A DNA stretch of 64,000 nucleotides from NCBI RefSeq assembly GCF_030269445.1, contig NZ_BSTJ01000001.1, positions 521,898 to 585,897 of the forward strand, read 5' to 3'. The position numbers were made by a program, and so were the translations under genes. The DNA is from Actinoallomurus iriomotensis. GTDB taxonomy: Bacteria > Actinomycetota > Actinomycetes > Streptosporangiales > Streptosporangiaceae. Positions 22,975-32,075 of this stretch are shown here, in pieces. Below the pieces are notes generated by a model that worked only from the letters and a program-made list of their open reading frames with translations, was not told where the DNA came from and did no database searches. The first letter of the stretch is position 1. Every line of letters begins with the position of its first letter.

Positions 22975-25338
22975 ATGCACGCGGCGGAACGCGCCGACGC
23001 CGAGCACGTCGACGCGGTCGTCGTCGGGTCGGGTTTCGGGGGCTCGGTCACGGCGTACCGGCTGGCCGAGGCCGGCCGGTCCGTGGTGGTCCTGGAGCGG
23101 GGCCGTGACTACCCGCCGGGCAGCTTCGCCCGCACGCCGGCCGAGATGAGCCGTGCCTTCTGGGATCCCGCCGAGCAGCTCTACGGCCTGTTCGACGTGT
23201 GGAGCTTCCGCGGCTTCGACTCGGTGGTCTCCAGTGGGCTGGGCGGCGGTTCGCTGATCTACGCGAACGTCCTGCTGCGCAAGGACGAGCGCTGGTTCGT
23301 CGACGAGGAGGCGCTGCCCGGCGGCGGGTACGAGTGCTGGCCGGTGAGCCGGGCCGAGCTCGACCCGCACTACGACGCGGTCGAGACCATGCTCGGTGCC
23401 ACGCCGTACCCGCTCGAGCATCCCGCGTTCGCCGCCACGCCCAAGACGCACGCGATGCAGGACGCCGCCGCCGAGCTCGGGCTCGACTGGCAGCTCGCGC
23501 CGCTGGCGGTCAGCTTCGCCCCCGAGCCGGGGGCCGCGCCGGGCCTGGGCCTGCCGCTGGCGGACCGGCCGTACGGCAACCTGCACGGCACGCAGCGCGT
23601 CTCCTGCCGGCTGTGCGGCGAGTGCAACATCGGCTGCAACGACGGGTCCAAGAACAGCCTCGACCACACCTACCTGTCCGCCGCCAAACACCACGGCGCC
23701 GACCTGCGCACACTGCACGAGGTGAAGGCGATCCGGCCGCGTCCGGAGGGCGGCTACGCGGTCGACTACGTCGTACACGACCCGGAGGAGAAGGCCCGCA
23801 GGCTGCCACGGCGCACGATCACCTGTGACCGGCTGGTGCTGGCCGCCGGCACCTACGGCACGTCCTACCTCCTGCTGCGCGACCGGGAGCGGTTCCCCGG
23901 GCTGAGCCAGGCGCTGGGCACGCGGTTCTCCGGCAACGGCGACCTGCTCACGTTCCTGCTCCGGGCCAAGGACCGCGCCCGCATCCGCCCGCTCGACGCG
24001 AGCCGCGGCCCGGTCATCACCAGCGCGATCCGGCTGCCCGACGAGGTCGACGGCGCCAGCGGGCGCGGCGCCTACATCCAGGACGGCGGCTACCCCTCCT
24101 TCGTCGACTGGATGGTCGAAGAGGCCGACGTCACGCACGAGATCGCCCGCATGGCCCGAGTGCTGTTCGAGCGATTCTGCGCCTTCATCTCCCACGCGCC
24201 GCAGAGCCGCACCTCCAAGGAGCTGTCGGAGCTGATCGGCGACGGGGCGCTGTCGGTCAGCTCGCTGCCGCTGCTGGGCATGGGCCGCGACGTGCCCGAC
24301 GGCCTGCTCCGGCTGCGCGGCGGCAACCTCGACGTCCGCTGGAACCCCGACACCAGCGACGCCTACTTCGGCCGGGTCCGGGCCACGATGCGACGCATCG
24401 CCCATGTGCTGGGCGCGCGCTACGCCGACAACCCGATCTGGTTCCGCAAGCGGATCGTGACCGTGCATCCGCTGGGCGGCGCGCCGATGGGCCGTCATCC
24501 CGGCGAGGGGGTCTGCGACCCGTGGGGTGAGGTGTACGGCTTCCCGGGTCTTTACATCGCCGACGGTGCGGCGCTGCCGGGGTCGGTCGGCGCCAACCCG
24601 TCACTGACGATCGCGGCGCTGGCGGATCGCCTGTCCACGCGCCTGCTCGAGACGACCGGCCGTGTTCGCACGGGTCCGGTCGGGGGGTCGGTGAACGACA
24701 GTGCGTGCGAGCCGGAGAAATCTGGGGATTCCCCGGATCGCACGTCGCTGTCGTTCACCGAGGAGATGAAGGGGTTCTACACCGACGGGGTCAACGCTCC
24801 AGGGGCCGGGGAGGCAGCCGGACGGGAGGCCGGGCGCAGGCTCGGTTTCCGGCTCACCATCACGGTCGACGACGTGGAGCGTTTTCTGAAGGAGCCCGAG
24901 CACACCGCTCAGGCCGAGGGATGGATTGACGCCGCCGTCTGCGGGGGCCGGCGTCAAGTCGAGCGGGGCTGGTTCAACCTGTTCTCGCCGGGAGACGCGC
25001 CGGATCGCCGCCTGATGCGATACCGCCTGCACTTCACCGACGACAAGAACCGGCCCCGCACCCTTTCGGGGTGGAAGGACATCCGCCACCACCCGGCGAG
25101 CCGCGTCTGGCCCGACACGACCACCCTCTACTTCCGCCTGATGGAGGGGCACGTCCCGGACGGCGAAGACGACACCGCCGCCATCGCGGGCGCCGGCATC
25201 CTGCATCTGAGCGTGGAGGACTTCGCCCGTCAGCTGACGACGTTCCGCACCACCGGCCCACACGGCCCGAGCGCCCTCGAACGCTTCGCCGGCTTCTTCC
25301 TCGGCGAGCTCTGGGACCTCTACCGCCCGACCGTCTAG
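22975..25338 (+). CDS. GMC-family oxidoreductase (cholesterol-oxidase-like) with C-terminal extension
   Basis: 787 residues. FAD motif GSGFGG at 18-23, Cys-rich segment SCRLCGECNIGCNDGSKNS, FAD-contact HPLGGAPMGRHPGEG with the catalytic-type His, and GANPSLTIAALADR at the end of the GMC fold (about 560). Residues about 590-787 (SFTEEMKGFY to the end) are an extra domain also found in the long hydrolase-fused cholesterol oxidases. No signal peptide. The hydrolase gene precedes by one base. Likely oxidises a sterol-like alcohol; ChoD-like proteins of mycobacteria are the nearest characterised type, and the exact substrate is open. Confidence 0.87.
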   Translation: MHAAERADAEHVDAVVVGSGFGGSVTAYRLAEAGRSVVVLERGRDYPPGSFARTPAEMSRAFWDPAEQLYGLFDVWSFRGFDSVVSSGLGGGSLIYANVLLRKDERWFVDEEALPGGGYECWPVSRAELDPHYDAVETMLGATPYPLEHPAFAATPKTHAMQDAAAELGLDWQLAPLAVSFAPEPGAAPGLGLPLADRPYGNLHGTQRVSCRLCGECNIGCNDGSKNSLDHTYLSAAKHHGADLRTLHEVKAIRPRPEGGYAVDYVVHDPEEKARRLPRRTITCDRLVLAAGTYGTSYLLLRDRERFPGLSQALGTRFSGNGDLLTFLLRAKDRARIRPLDASRGPVITSAIRLPDEVDGASGRGAYIQDGGYPSFVDWMVEEADVTHEIARMARVLFERFCAFISHAPQSRTSKELSELIGDGALSVSSLPLLGMGRDVPDGLLRLRGGNLDVRWNPDTSDAYFGRVRATMRRIAHVLGARYADNPIWFRKRIVTVHPLGGAPMGRHPGEGVCDPWGEVYGFPGLYIADGAALPGSVGANPSLTIAALADRLSTRLLETTGRVRTGPVGGSVNDSACEPEKSGDSPDRTSLSFTEEMKGFYTDGVNAPGAGEAAGREAGRRLGFRLTITVDDVERFLKEPEHTAQAEGWIDAAVCGGRRQVERGWFNLFSPGDAPDRRLMRYRLHFTDDKNRPRTLSGWKDIRHHPASRVWPDTTTLYFRLMEGHVPDGEDDTAAIAGAGILHLSVEDFARQLTTFRTTGPHGPSALERFAGFFLGELWDLYRPTV

Positions 25339-25973
25339 CCCGCGTAGTGGCGGGCGTCCCCCGAGCCGGCGAAGGGACGGATGACGGCCCCGTCCACACC
25401 CGCGCCGTCGAGCACGGTCAGCTGCCGGACCAGGCTTTCGGCCCAGGTGTCTCGTTGTGCACGGTCCGGACGCGGGGGCGTTCCGTCTCGGGCCCGGCGC
25501 GGTCGGCGCACACCGGGGACGAGGTGCGGCACCATGCTCACGGTGGTCCGCGCCGCCGGTGCGGGTGCGGCAGCCGAACTCGGTGACCACGACCGGTTTT
25601 CCCTTCGCCGACCAGTGCTCGCGGATCTCGCCGTACCGGTCCCAGTAGTGGTGCACGCCGATGATGTCGAACGATCTCCGGTCCACCGGCTCGGACGGCA
25701 CCGCTCAGGAAGGTTCTGAGGCAGGGGTTCCGCCGGAGGCCATCGGATCGGCCGAGGCATGGCGGACGCGGCTCCGAAAGGTCCGGGCCGGGCCGGAACC
25801 CGCGCATGAACAGGCTGAGTTCGGTGCCGACGCTGAACACCGCCGAGCCCGGCCTTCGCCGGTCCAACGTCCGCGCCGCGCGGGCGGTGGCCGTGACGCA
25901 TCCCAGGGTCGTCGCCGGGTCGCGGCCCCACGTGAGAGCCACACCTCCAGGCCGAGGTCCAGCGCGACCTCGC
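25339..25973 (-). pseudogene. decayed gene of an 'abortive infection'-annotated family
   Basis: Pieces of one protein lie in different reverse frames: ALDLGLEVWLSRG, then AVFSVGTELSLFMRGFRPG, then FDIIGVHHYWDRYGEIREHW with GKPVVVTEFGCRTRTGG, and finally WAESLVRQLTVLDGAGVDGA. This order matches a family of barrel-like proteins often labelled abortive infection protein in actinomycetes. At least three frameshifts separate the pieces, so no full product can be made. Confidence 0.65.
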
Positions 25974-26170
25974 CGGCGTCACCGCCCTCGCCGCATCCCA
26001 GGTCCAGCGCCCGTCCCGGCGACAGGTCGGAGACCCACCAGCCGGTCCAGCGCGCGGCCGCAGATCTTCACGGCCGTGCAGCGGAGGTCCTCGGCGCAGC
26101 TCGCGCCGGACGAGATCGGGATGGTCGCCAGTCGCCGTACATCACGCGGCCGACGTCGTAGAGCACCCCT
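25974..26170 (-). pseudogene. remnant of a SAM-dependent methyltransferase
   Basis: One reverse frame carries WVSDLSPGRALDLGCGEGGDA, a textbook methyltransferase motif I, but it runs straight into the pseudogene described at 25339. Upstream pieces (LYDVGRVMYG, then HPDLVRREL) are in other frames. It appears to be a broken gene fused by deletion to its neighbour. Confidence 0.5.
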
Positions 26171-26176
26171 TGCGTC

Positions 26177-26416
26177 TCACGCGCGGAGGTCCTTCCGGCC
26201 GACGGCCATCATCTTCGGGATCGCCTGCCGCGTCACGCCCAGCTCACGGGCGAGGTACGCCCGCTTGAACCCCTCCGCCGGCAACCGCTCCATGATCCGG
26301 CGGCGCTCGCGGGCCGGCTCCTGCGTGATCCGGGCGTGTTCGATCGCCTGGTCTCGCATCTCTTTCAGCCGGGCGATCAGCTCGGTCTGTGCCGGCGTCT
26401 CGATGACCGACAGCAT
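26177..26416 (-). CDS. small HTH-like DNA-binding protein
   Basis: 79 residues. A charged helical first half (LIARLKEMRDQAIEHARITQ) is followed by GFKRAYLARELGVTRQAIPK, a helix-turn-helix resembling the end of sigma region 4 or a small excisionase/resolvase-like fold. Such short proteins are common next to decayed regions in actinomycetes and have no assigned role. It sits 8 bases after the stop of the FAD oxidase gene on the same strand, so the two may be co-transcribed. Confidence 0.65.
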   Translation of the reverse strand: MLSVIETPAQTELIARLKEMRDQAIEHARITQEPARERRRIMERLPAEGFKRAYLARELGVTRQAIPKMMAVGRKDLRA

Positions 26417-26424
26417 GGGAGTCG

Positions 26425-27831
26425 TCAGGAGTTCAGCGGACCGTCGACGGCGAAGACCTTGCCGGGGTTGAAGATGCCCGCCGGGTCGAGAGCCTGCTTG
26501 ATCGCGCGATGCATGTCGAGGACCACGGGCCCGGCCTCGTCCTCCAGGCCGCGGCGCTTCAGCAGGCCGACGCCGTGTTCGCCGGTGACCGTACCGCCCA
26601 GGTCGATCGCCTCGTCGATGATCCGCTCGAACGCCGCCTGGGCGCGGAGGCGCGCGGGTTCGTCGTCCGGGGAGGTGATCATCAGGGGGTGCAGGTTGCC
26701 GTCACCGGCGTGGGCGATGTTGGCGATGTGGGTGTCGTGCTCGCCGGCGATGCGTTCGATGCGCGCCAGCATCTCCGGGACGAGCATCTTCGGCACGCAG
26801 ATGTCCTCGGAGAGCACCGGGCCGAGGCGTTCGAGCGCCGGGTACGCGAGGCGGCGCGCGGCGAACAGCGCCTCGGCCTCCTCCGCGTCCGTCGACCGGG
26901 CGCTCCACGTCGCGCCCACCGACTCGAAGCAGGCCAGCATCGCGTCGGCCTCCTCCTCGCCGGCCTGGCCGGGAGCGTCACACCGGCCGAGCAGGAGCAC
27001 GTCCCCGCCGTCCGTGAGCCCCATGTTGCGCCACTCGTCCACCGCGCGCAGGCAGTGCCGGTCGATCAGTTCGAGCGCGCTCGGCACGATCCCGGCGGCG
27101 GCCACCGCGGCCACGGCCTCACCGGCGGTGACCAGCGAGTCGAAGTACCCGACGACCGTACGCTCGGCCGCCCGCGTCCCCCGCAGCCGTACGGTGATCT
27201 CGGTGATGATCCCGAGCGTCCCCTCGGAGCCGACCATGAGCCCGGCCAGGTCGTACCCGGCCACGCCCTTCGCGGTCCGCCGCCCGAGCCGTACGACGTC
27301 ACCGCGCCCGACGACCGCCTCCAGCCCCAGCACGTAGTCGCGGGTCACGCCGTACTTGACGCAGCACAGCCCGCCCGCGTTCGTCGCGACGTTCCCACCG
27401 ATCGTCGACCACGGCGCGCTCGCCGGATCCGGCGGATACCACAGCCCGTACTCGGCGCACGCGCTCCGCAGGTCGTCGTTCACGACACCGGGCTGGACGA
27501 CGGCGAGCCGCTCGTCCGGATCGATCTTCAGCACGGCGTTCATCGCCTCGAAGGAGATGACCACGCATCCGTCGAGAGCGTTGGCCCCACCGGAGAGCCC
27601 GGTACCCGCACCCCGCGCGACGACCGGAACCCCGCGCGCGGCACAACGAGCCACCACCTCACGGACGTCGGCCGTCTCACGCGGCCGCACCAGCGCCGCC
27701 GGCCGCCCGTACGGCGCCCACTCCGCCTCATCATGTGAGTACGACGCCAGCACGTCGGCGTCCCGCACCACCCGCCCGGCGGGCAGCGCACGCTCCAGCT
27801 CGGCCACCACTTCTTCGGACATCACCGCCAT
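26425..27831 (-). CDS. FAD-linked oxidase (GlcD/D-lactate dehydrogenase-like)
   Basis: 468 residues. FAD-binding type 4 fold: VPVVARGAGTGLSGGAN, AVVQPGVVNDDLR, TIGGNVATNAGGLCCVKYG and MVGSEGTLGIITEITV. C-terminal FAD-oxidase domain with HIANIAHAGDGNLHPLM and GEHGVGLLKRRGL. Members oxidise 2-hydroxy acids such as glycolate or D-lactate and pass electrons to a partner; no GlcE/GlcF genes are adjacent, so it is a single-subunit version. I chose the ATG at 27831 because AAGGTG lies upstream; the ATG at 27822 is possible. Confidence 0.88.
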   Translation of the reverse strand: MAVMSEEVVAELERALPAGRVVRDADVLASYSHDEAEWAPYGRPAALVRPRETADVREVVARCAARGVPVVARGAGTGLSGGANALDGCVVISFEAMNAVLKIDPDERLAVVQPGVVNDDLRSACAEYGLWYPPDPASAPWSTIGGNVATNAGGLCCVKYGVTRDYVLGLEAVVGRGDVVRLGRRTAKGVAGYDLAGLMVGSEGTLGIITEITVRLRGTRAAERTVVGYFDSLVTAGEAVAAVAAAGIVPSALELIDRHCLRAVDEWRNMGLTDGGDVLLLGRCDAPGQAGEEEADAMLACFESVGATWSARSTDAEEAEALFAARRLAYPALERLGPVLSEDICVPKMLVPEMLARIERIAGEHDTHIANIAHAGDGNLHPLMITSPDDEPARLRAQAAFERIIDEAIDLGGTVTGEHGVGLLKRRGLEDEAGPVVLDMHRAIKQALDPAGIFNPGKVFAVDGPLNS

Positions 27832-27975
27832 AAGGGGCACCTTATTCGACCGCCCCCTCGAAACCCGGCGAGCGCCCGCTACACCTCGGGACCACAAGCG
27901 GCCGATGCGCTCGCGCAGAACCCTCAATATCCCTACTATCTAGGTCGACAAAGACTACATAATGAGGATCGCGGC

Positions 27976-29229
27976 ATGGACCTGAGAGATGAGGCCGCCT
28001 ACGACCGACTGCGCGCCGCGCAGTGGCGGGCACGAACTGCGATGTCCCGCAGAGCCCTGTTGCGCATATCCGCCACCGCGGGTCTCGGCGCGGCGGTCGG
28101 CGGCATGGCACCGCGTCCGGCGGTGGCCACCGCCGCCGGGCCGATCGTCAAACCACTGCCACCCGAGCTGTTCGTCGTCTACGGCAGCAACGCCGAGATG
28201 CGCTGGGAGGCGATGCGCGGCCAGGGCTACCACACCCCGATCGACCGGTTCTTCGTCCGCGACCACACCAGCACGCCTCTGATCGACGTACGGAGCTGGC
28301 GGCTGCGGCTCTTCGGCAGCGGCCTGCACGGCTCCCCCACGCTCGACCGCGCCGTCGAGTTCTCCTACGAGGACCTGCTCGGCCTGCCGGCCAGGGAGAT
28401 CAGCGCGTTCATAGAGTGCACCGGCAATGGCCGCAGCTTCTACACCACCCAGCAGAACCAGCAGGTCAGCGGCACCGCATGGAAGCTCGGTGCCATCGGC
28501 GTCGCACGCTGGCGCGGCGTGCCGCTGTCGGTCGTGCTCGACCGCGCCGGCCTGACGAAGCACGCCGTCGACGTCATGCCGCGCGGCCTCGACCCCGACT
28601 ATGTCGACGCCGGGACGAACCACGGACGGGTACGCCGCCCGATCCCGGTCGCCAAGGCCCTGGACGACGCGCTGCTCGCGTACGAGATGAACGGCCGGAT
28701 CCTGCCGCCCGACCACGGCTTTCCGGTACGCCTGGTGGTGCCCTCGTGGGTTGGCATCTCCTCGATCAAATGGGTCGGTGACATCGAGGTGTCCGACGCC
28801 CCGCTGTTCTCGCCCTGGAACACGCAGTACTACCGCCTGTTCGGACCCGGCTATCCCCCCGAGGGCAGCGCCCCGGTCGCGCGCCAGGTGATCAAGAGCG
28901 CCCTTGAGCTGCCGTGGAACGCGACCCTGAGCGCGGGCCGTACGACCGTGCTGCACGGCCGGTCGTGGTCCGGCCATGGACCGGTCCGCCGCGTCGAGGT
29001 GAGCACCGACGGCGGCACGAGCTGGCAGCGCGCCCGCACTCACGGGCCGGAGAGGCCCGGGGGATGGCTCTGCTGGGAGTTCCCGTGGCGCCCCGACGGC
29101 ACCGGGCCACGGACGCTGCTCGCACGGGCGACGGACGCGGCGGGTACGACCCAACCGGATACCGCGCAGTACAACACGCTCGGCTATCTCTTCGACGCGG
29201 TCGTGCAGCACCCGGTCACCGTGGCCTGA
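27976..29229 (+). CDS. sulfite-oxidase-like molybdopterin enzyme, Tat-exported
   Basis: 417 residues. Tat-type signal with SRRALLRISATAGLGAAVGG (Arg pair at 25-26). Molybdopterin fold: FIECTGNGRSFY has the molybdenum-binding Cys at 148, followed by GTAWKLGAIGVARWRGVPL and PDHGFPVRLVVPSWVGISSI. The C-terminal third (from about 305) is the Mo-co dimerisation domain (VEVSTDGGTSWQRA). It has no heme domain, like bacterial sulfite dehydrogenases, so it needs a separate electron acceptor. It is divergent from the FAD oxidase with 144 bases between. Substrate sulfite is likely but not certain. Confidence 0.87.
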   Translation: MDLRDEAAYDRLRAAQWRARTAMSRRALLRISATAGLGAAVGGMAPRPAVATAAGPIVKPLPPELFVVYGSNAEMRWEAMRGQGYHTPIDRFFVRDHTSTPLIDVRSWRLRLFGSGLHGSPTLDRAVEFSYEDLLGLPAREISAFIECTGNGRSFYTTQQNQQVSGTAWKLGAIGVARWRGVPLSVVLDRAGLTKHAVDVMPRGLDPDYVDAGTNHGRVRRPIPVAKALDDALLAYEMNGRILPPDHGFPVRLVVPSWVGISSIKWVGDIEVSDAPLFSPWNTQYYRLFGPGYPPEGSAPVARQVIKSALELPWNATLSAGRTTVLHGRSWSGHGPVRRVEVSTDGGTSWQRARTHGPERPGGWLCWEFPWRPDGTGPRTLLARATDAAGTTQPDTAQYNTLGYLFDAVVQHPVTVA

Positions 29230-29603
29230 GCTGGTCTGAGCCGAGGGAACGGCCGACGGTATCGGAGGCGTGCCTATGGCCGGGGTACGGGTCCGCCGCT
29301 GCGACGCGGCGCTGCCGGCGCACGCCGTCGCGGGCGTCCGGCACCGCCGAGCACTATCGGACGTCGGCGCCGATCATCTTGTCCGTGCGCGACCGACACG
29401 CCGGGGCTCGCGTGCGCGGTGCCCTCACCTCGACGGCGTGGCTCACGCGCCGGAGTAGGGCATGATCAACGGCGAGGCGGAACGGCACGTCTGTCTCACC
29501 CGCCGGACCGATCCCCTGTCGTCGGTCTGGCCGGCATGGCGAGACCCCCTTAGGGCGCTTCTCGCCTCGGTGACGGCGTGCGCGTTCGTGTGGCGGCGCC
29601 GTG
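29230..29603. other. 374-base region between convergent genes
   Basis: No frame with gene-like features. In particular there is no zinc-finger anti-sigma gene (HxxxCxxC) after the SigE gene, where one is usual. No clear terminator found. Confidence 0.6.
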
Positions 29604-30209
29604 TCAGGGCGTCGTGAAGGCCGGGTTGGTGCGCAGGCGGCCGACGCGGCGGGGTTTGCGTCGCGCGGTGTTGCTGCGGACCTCCGGAGCCCGGTGTTCC
29701 AGCGCGGCGCGGAGCTGCGCGCGGCCACGGTGGATGCGGCTGCGCACGGTGCCCATCTTGACGCCGAGCGTCGCGGCGATCTCCTCGTACGACAGGCCCT
29801 CGATGTCGCACAGGACCACCGCGGCGCGGTATTCCGGGGCGAGGGCGTCGAGTGCCGTCTGGATGTCGCCGTCGAGGTGCTGGTCGTCGTACGCCTGCGC
29901 CGGGCTGGGCTCGCGGCCGCGCAGCCGCTCGGCCGCGTCGTCGGCGAGACCTTCGAAGCGGATGCGCTGCTTGCGGCGGACCTGGTCGAGGAACAGGTTG
30001 GTCGTGATGCGGTGCAGCCAGCCTTCGAACGTGCCGGGAGTGTAGTTCGACAGAGACCGGAACACCCGGACGAAGACCTCCTGCGTGAGGTCCTCGGCGT
30101 CGTGCTGGTTTCCGGTCAGCCGGTACGCCAGGCGGTAGACGCGCGCGGAGTGTTCACGCACGATCCCGTCCCAGCTGGGCGGCGTCCATGCCGCCGAGTC
30201 AACCTTCAC
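29604..30209 (-). CDS. sigE: ECF sigma factor SigE
   Basis: 201 residues. Region 2: [28 protein letters not shown], then [20 protein letters not shown]; region 4: [40 protein letters not shown]. The sequence is close to mycobacterial-type SigE, which handles cell-envelope and heat stress. After region 4 there is an unusual basic tail of about 30 residues ([16 protein letters not shown]). The expected downstream anti-sigma gene is missing. No clear ribosome binding site was assigned; the ATG at 30209 fits the family length. Confidence 0.87.
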   Translation of the reverse strand: MKVDSAAWTPPSWDGIVREHSARVYRLAYRLTGNQHDAEDLTQEVFVRVFRSLSNYTPGTFEGWLHRITTNLFLDQVRRKQRIRFEGLADDAAERLRGREPSPAQAYDDQHLDGDIQTALDALAPEYRAAVVLCDIEGLSYEEIAATLGVKMGTVRSRIHRGRAQLRAALEHRAPEVRSNTARRKPRRVGRLRTNPAFTTP

Positions 30210-30628
30210 CTGTCACCCCCGAGAGTGGTGTGTACGTCAGAGTCTTGCGGGTGGGAGGTAAGAGCGATGTAAGGCCGCCGATTCCTTCTCACGGTCTCAA
30301 GCATGGCAGCGCACACCTCCTCTAACGTCGCCCGTCAGACGGGTCTTGGACGGGCCCTCGTCCACCGCGGGGCGGAGAGGGTACGCGTGCCGCTTCATCC
30401 TCTGGAAGTAGAGGCACACGCATCCCTACCACCTCTTGATACGTCCGAAGTCCGCGAAAGGTTCACCGACTCGTGATCAAACTTTGACACAAGAGTTCCC
30501 CGAGGTCTCACAACCAAAGCGACGAACCGCCAGTACCCACGCAAGCGACTCCCATACCGAGAACGGTCCGTCGAGTCACCCTTGAGGCCGCGAACGCAAG
30601 CGAGACGAAAGTACGGTGAGCAACCGGC

Positions 30629-30688
30629 GCGAGGGGGCGAGGGGCGCGGCGCGAGGGGGCGAGGGGCGCGGCGCGAGGGGGCGCGGGG
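30629..30688. repeat. tandem repeat, 22-base unit, about 2.7 copies
   Basis: Units starting GCGAGGGGGCGAGGGGCGCG at 30629 and 30651 are identical; a third, partly changed, starts at 30673. Non-coding, very G-rich. Confidence 0.8.
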
Positions 30689-30698
30689 CGAAGCCCCG

Positions 30699-30729
30699 CA
30701 TCGGGGGTTCCAGGGGGTCGCCCCCCTGG
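30699..30729. repeat. 31-base dispersed repeat, copy B
   Basis: Identical to 17604-17634. Lies downstream (3') of tRNA-Asn, as copy A does for tRNA-Met. Confidence 0.75.
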
Positions 30730-30739
30730 ACAAACACAA

Positions 30740-30763
30740 CGGGCCCGAGCGAAGCCGGGCCCG
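30740..30763 (-). terminator. probable terminator after tRNA-Asn
   Basis: CGGGCCCG-AGCGAAGC-CGGGCCCG forms an 8-pair hairpin about 54 bases past the 3' end of the tRNA. Confidence 0.6.
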
Positions 30764-30816
30764 AAAGGGACGGCGAGCACGATGACCCGCCTCGGCGAGC
30801 ACAATGACCCGCCTCG

Positions 30817-30889
30817 CTCCCCCGACTGGACTCGAACCAGTAACCTGCCGGTTAACAGCCGGCTGCTCTGCCAATTGAGCTACGGAGGA
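30817..30889 (-). tRNA. tRNA-Asn (GTT)
   Basis: 73 bases. Acceptor TCCTCCG/CGGGGGA with discriminator G, D-arm TAGCTCAATTGGCAGAGCA, anticodon loop CTGTTAA (anticodon GTT) on a GCCGG/CCGGC stem, and T-arm with GTTCGAGTCC. CCA is not encoded. Confidence 0.92.
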
Positions 30890-31023
30890 TCGCGTGACGG
30901 CCACTTCGCGGCGGTCGCCCCGACGGCTTCCAAGGTTAGCGTATTCCAGGGGTGCTCGTTTCCTCCCCGACTGTCAGAGCGGGCGGGGGGTATGTCTTAA
31001 CTCGACCGGCAGAGGAGATGGCC

Positions 31024-31284
31024 ATGAAGTATCGCTTTGGGTTCCTCACGGGAGCAGCCGTCGGATACGTGCTGGGCACACATGCGGGACGAGAGCGCTA
31101 CGAGCAGATCAAGCGGCTCTCCCGGCGTGTCGCGGAGAACCCCACCGTCCAGGAGGCCGCCGGCATCCTGCGTGCCCGGGCCGGCGAGCTGGCCGGTACG
31201 GCCCGGCAGAAGGTGGGCGACAAGGTGTACGACCGGGTCCCCGGCATCCGCCGGAACCGCCAGGACACCGCCGGCATCAGCTGA
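31024..31284 (+). CDS. small YtxH-like protein
   Basis: 86 residues from the ATG at 31024, chosen because GAGGAG lies 6 bases upstream; an ATG two codons earlier is too close to it. It opens with YRFGFLTGAAVGYVLGTHAG, one Gly-rich membrane segment, then a charged helical tail (ERYEQIKRLSRRVAENPT). This is the pattern of small YtxH/DUF883-like membrane proteins of unknown role, which are common in actinobacteria. Confidence 0.78.
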   Translation: MKYRFGFLTGAAVGYVLGTHAGRERYEQIKRLSRRVAENPTVQEAAGILRARAGELAGTARQKVGDKVYDRVPGIRRNRQDTAGIS

Positions 31285-32075
31285 CCCCGAAGCAGCCCGG
31301 CCGGCGGACCCCCACCGATCGTTCCTGACCCGGCAGGCTCGGGAAGGACCCCGATGCGGGGTCCGCCGGCTCACCCACTCTCAAACGCCCCCACCCCGAT
31401 CCGGCACCTACGGCACGGACCCGTAGCCCGGCCCACCCCGCGCCCCGCCGTTGAGGCGGACGGACGCGCCCACCCGCTTGAGCTCAGGCGCTCGGCCGTG
31501 GCGTGAAGACGCCGAAGTGGTCGCCGGTGGTGTCGCGCAGCCCGGCCCGGCGAACCCACGCCTCACCCGACCCGGCAACCGACTTCCCCCGATCCGTTAG
31601 GCATGGCCTCAACCGGATCTCGCAGCCTCAGACGGCTCGGAACACGACCGAACGGCTCACCTTCCAACAGGTGCACCTCGCCCCGCCCCAGCACATCCGG
31701 CACGGGCCCCGAACACGGCCCGCCCCTCAGCGGACCTCCGCCTCACCCCGATCCGCCAGGCTCGCGTTGCACGGGTCCGCCCCACCCCGGCCCCGTACGA
31801 GCGGCGCAGCTCGAAACACGGCCCGCCCCTCAGCGGAACTCCGCCTCGCCGCGATCGCCGGCCGCTGCCTCAACCGGATCCGCAGGGTGGAACAAGGTCG
31901 ACCGGCTCGCGTTCCACAGATCCGCCTGCCCCCGATCCGATCGGCGAGTGTGCTCGGCCGCGCGCCTCCGGCGAATCGGCCCCGCGCCCGGACGGCCGTC
32001 CTGTCTCCGCTGAGCCTCTGAAGATCACTCGAGACACACGGCACCCACAGCACGCCCGTCGGCGGGCAGGGAGGC
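31285..32075. other. 791-base region without a supportable gene
   Basis: Only low-complexity, proline/arginine-rich frames. Contains a terminator-like hairpin (31300-31370) and pairs of diverged repeats: AACACGGCCCGCCCCTCAGC starts at 31712 and 31815, and CTCAACCGGATC occurs near 31610 and 31868. It may be an old duplicated segment that has decayed. Confidence 0.55.
31300..31370 (+). terminator. long inverted repeat after the YtxH-like gene
   Basis: GCCGGCGGACCCC (31300-31312) pairs perfectly with GGGGTCCGCCGGC (31358-31370) across 45 bases. Position 16 bases after the stop suggests termination. Confidence 0.5.

Larger units (their letters stand above)
30210..30816. other. 607-base region between SigE and tRNA-Asn
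   Basis: No gene supported. The left half presumably holds the sigE promoter. The right half contains a 22-base tandem repeat (30629-30688), the 31-base dispersed repeat copy B (30699-30729) and a terminator hairpin (30740-30763). Confidence 0.7.

Noticed and set aside
22975-25338. Window as a secondary-metabolite gene cluster (GMC, questin oxidase, hydrolases, APH)
   Set aside because: No core synthase (PKS, NRPS, terpene cyclase or RiPP set) is present; the enzymes are scattered and singly regulated.
25339-26170. Functional abortive-infection phage defence gene
   Set aside because: The matching pieces are in different frames with several breaks, so no intact protein can be made.
30629-30688. 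Tandem repeat as a CRISPR array
   Set aside because: The unit is 22 bases with no spacers and no cas genes are present; it is a simple direct repeat.
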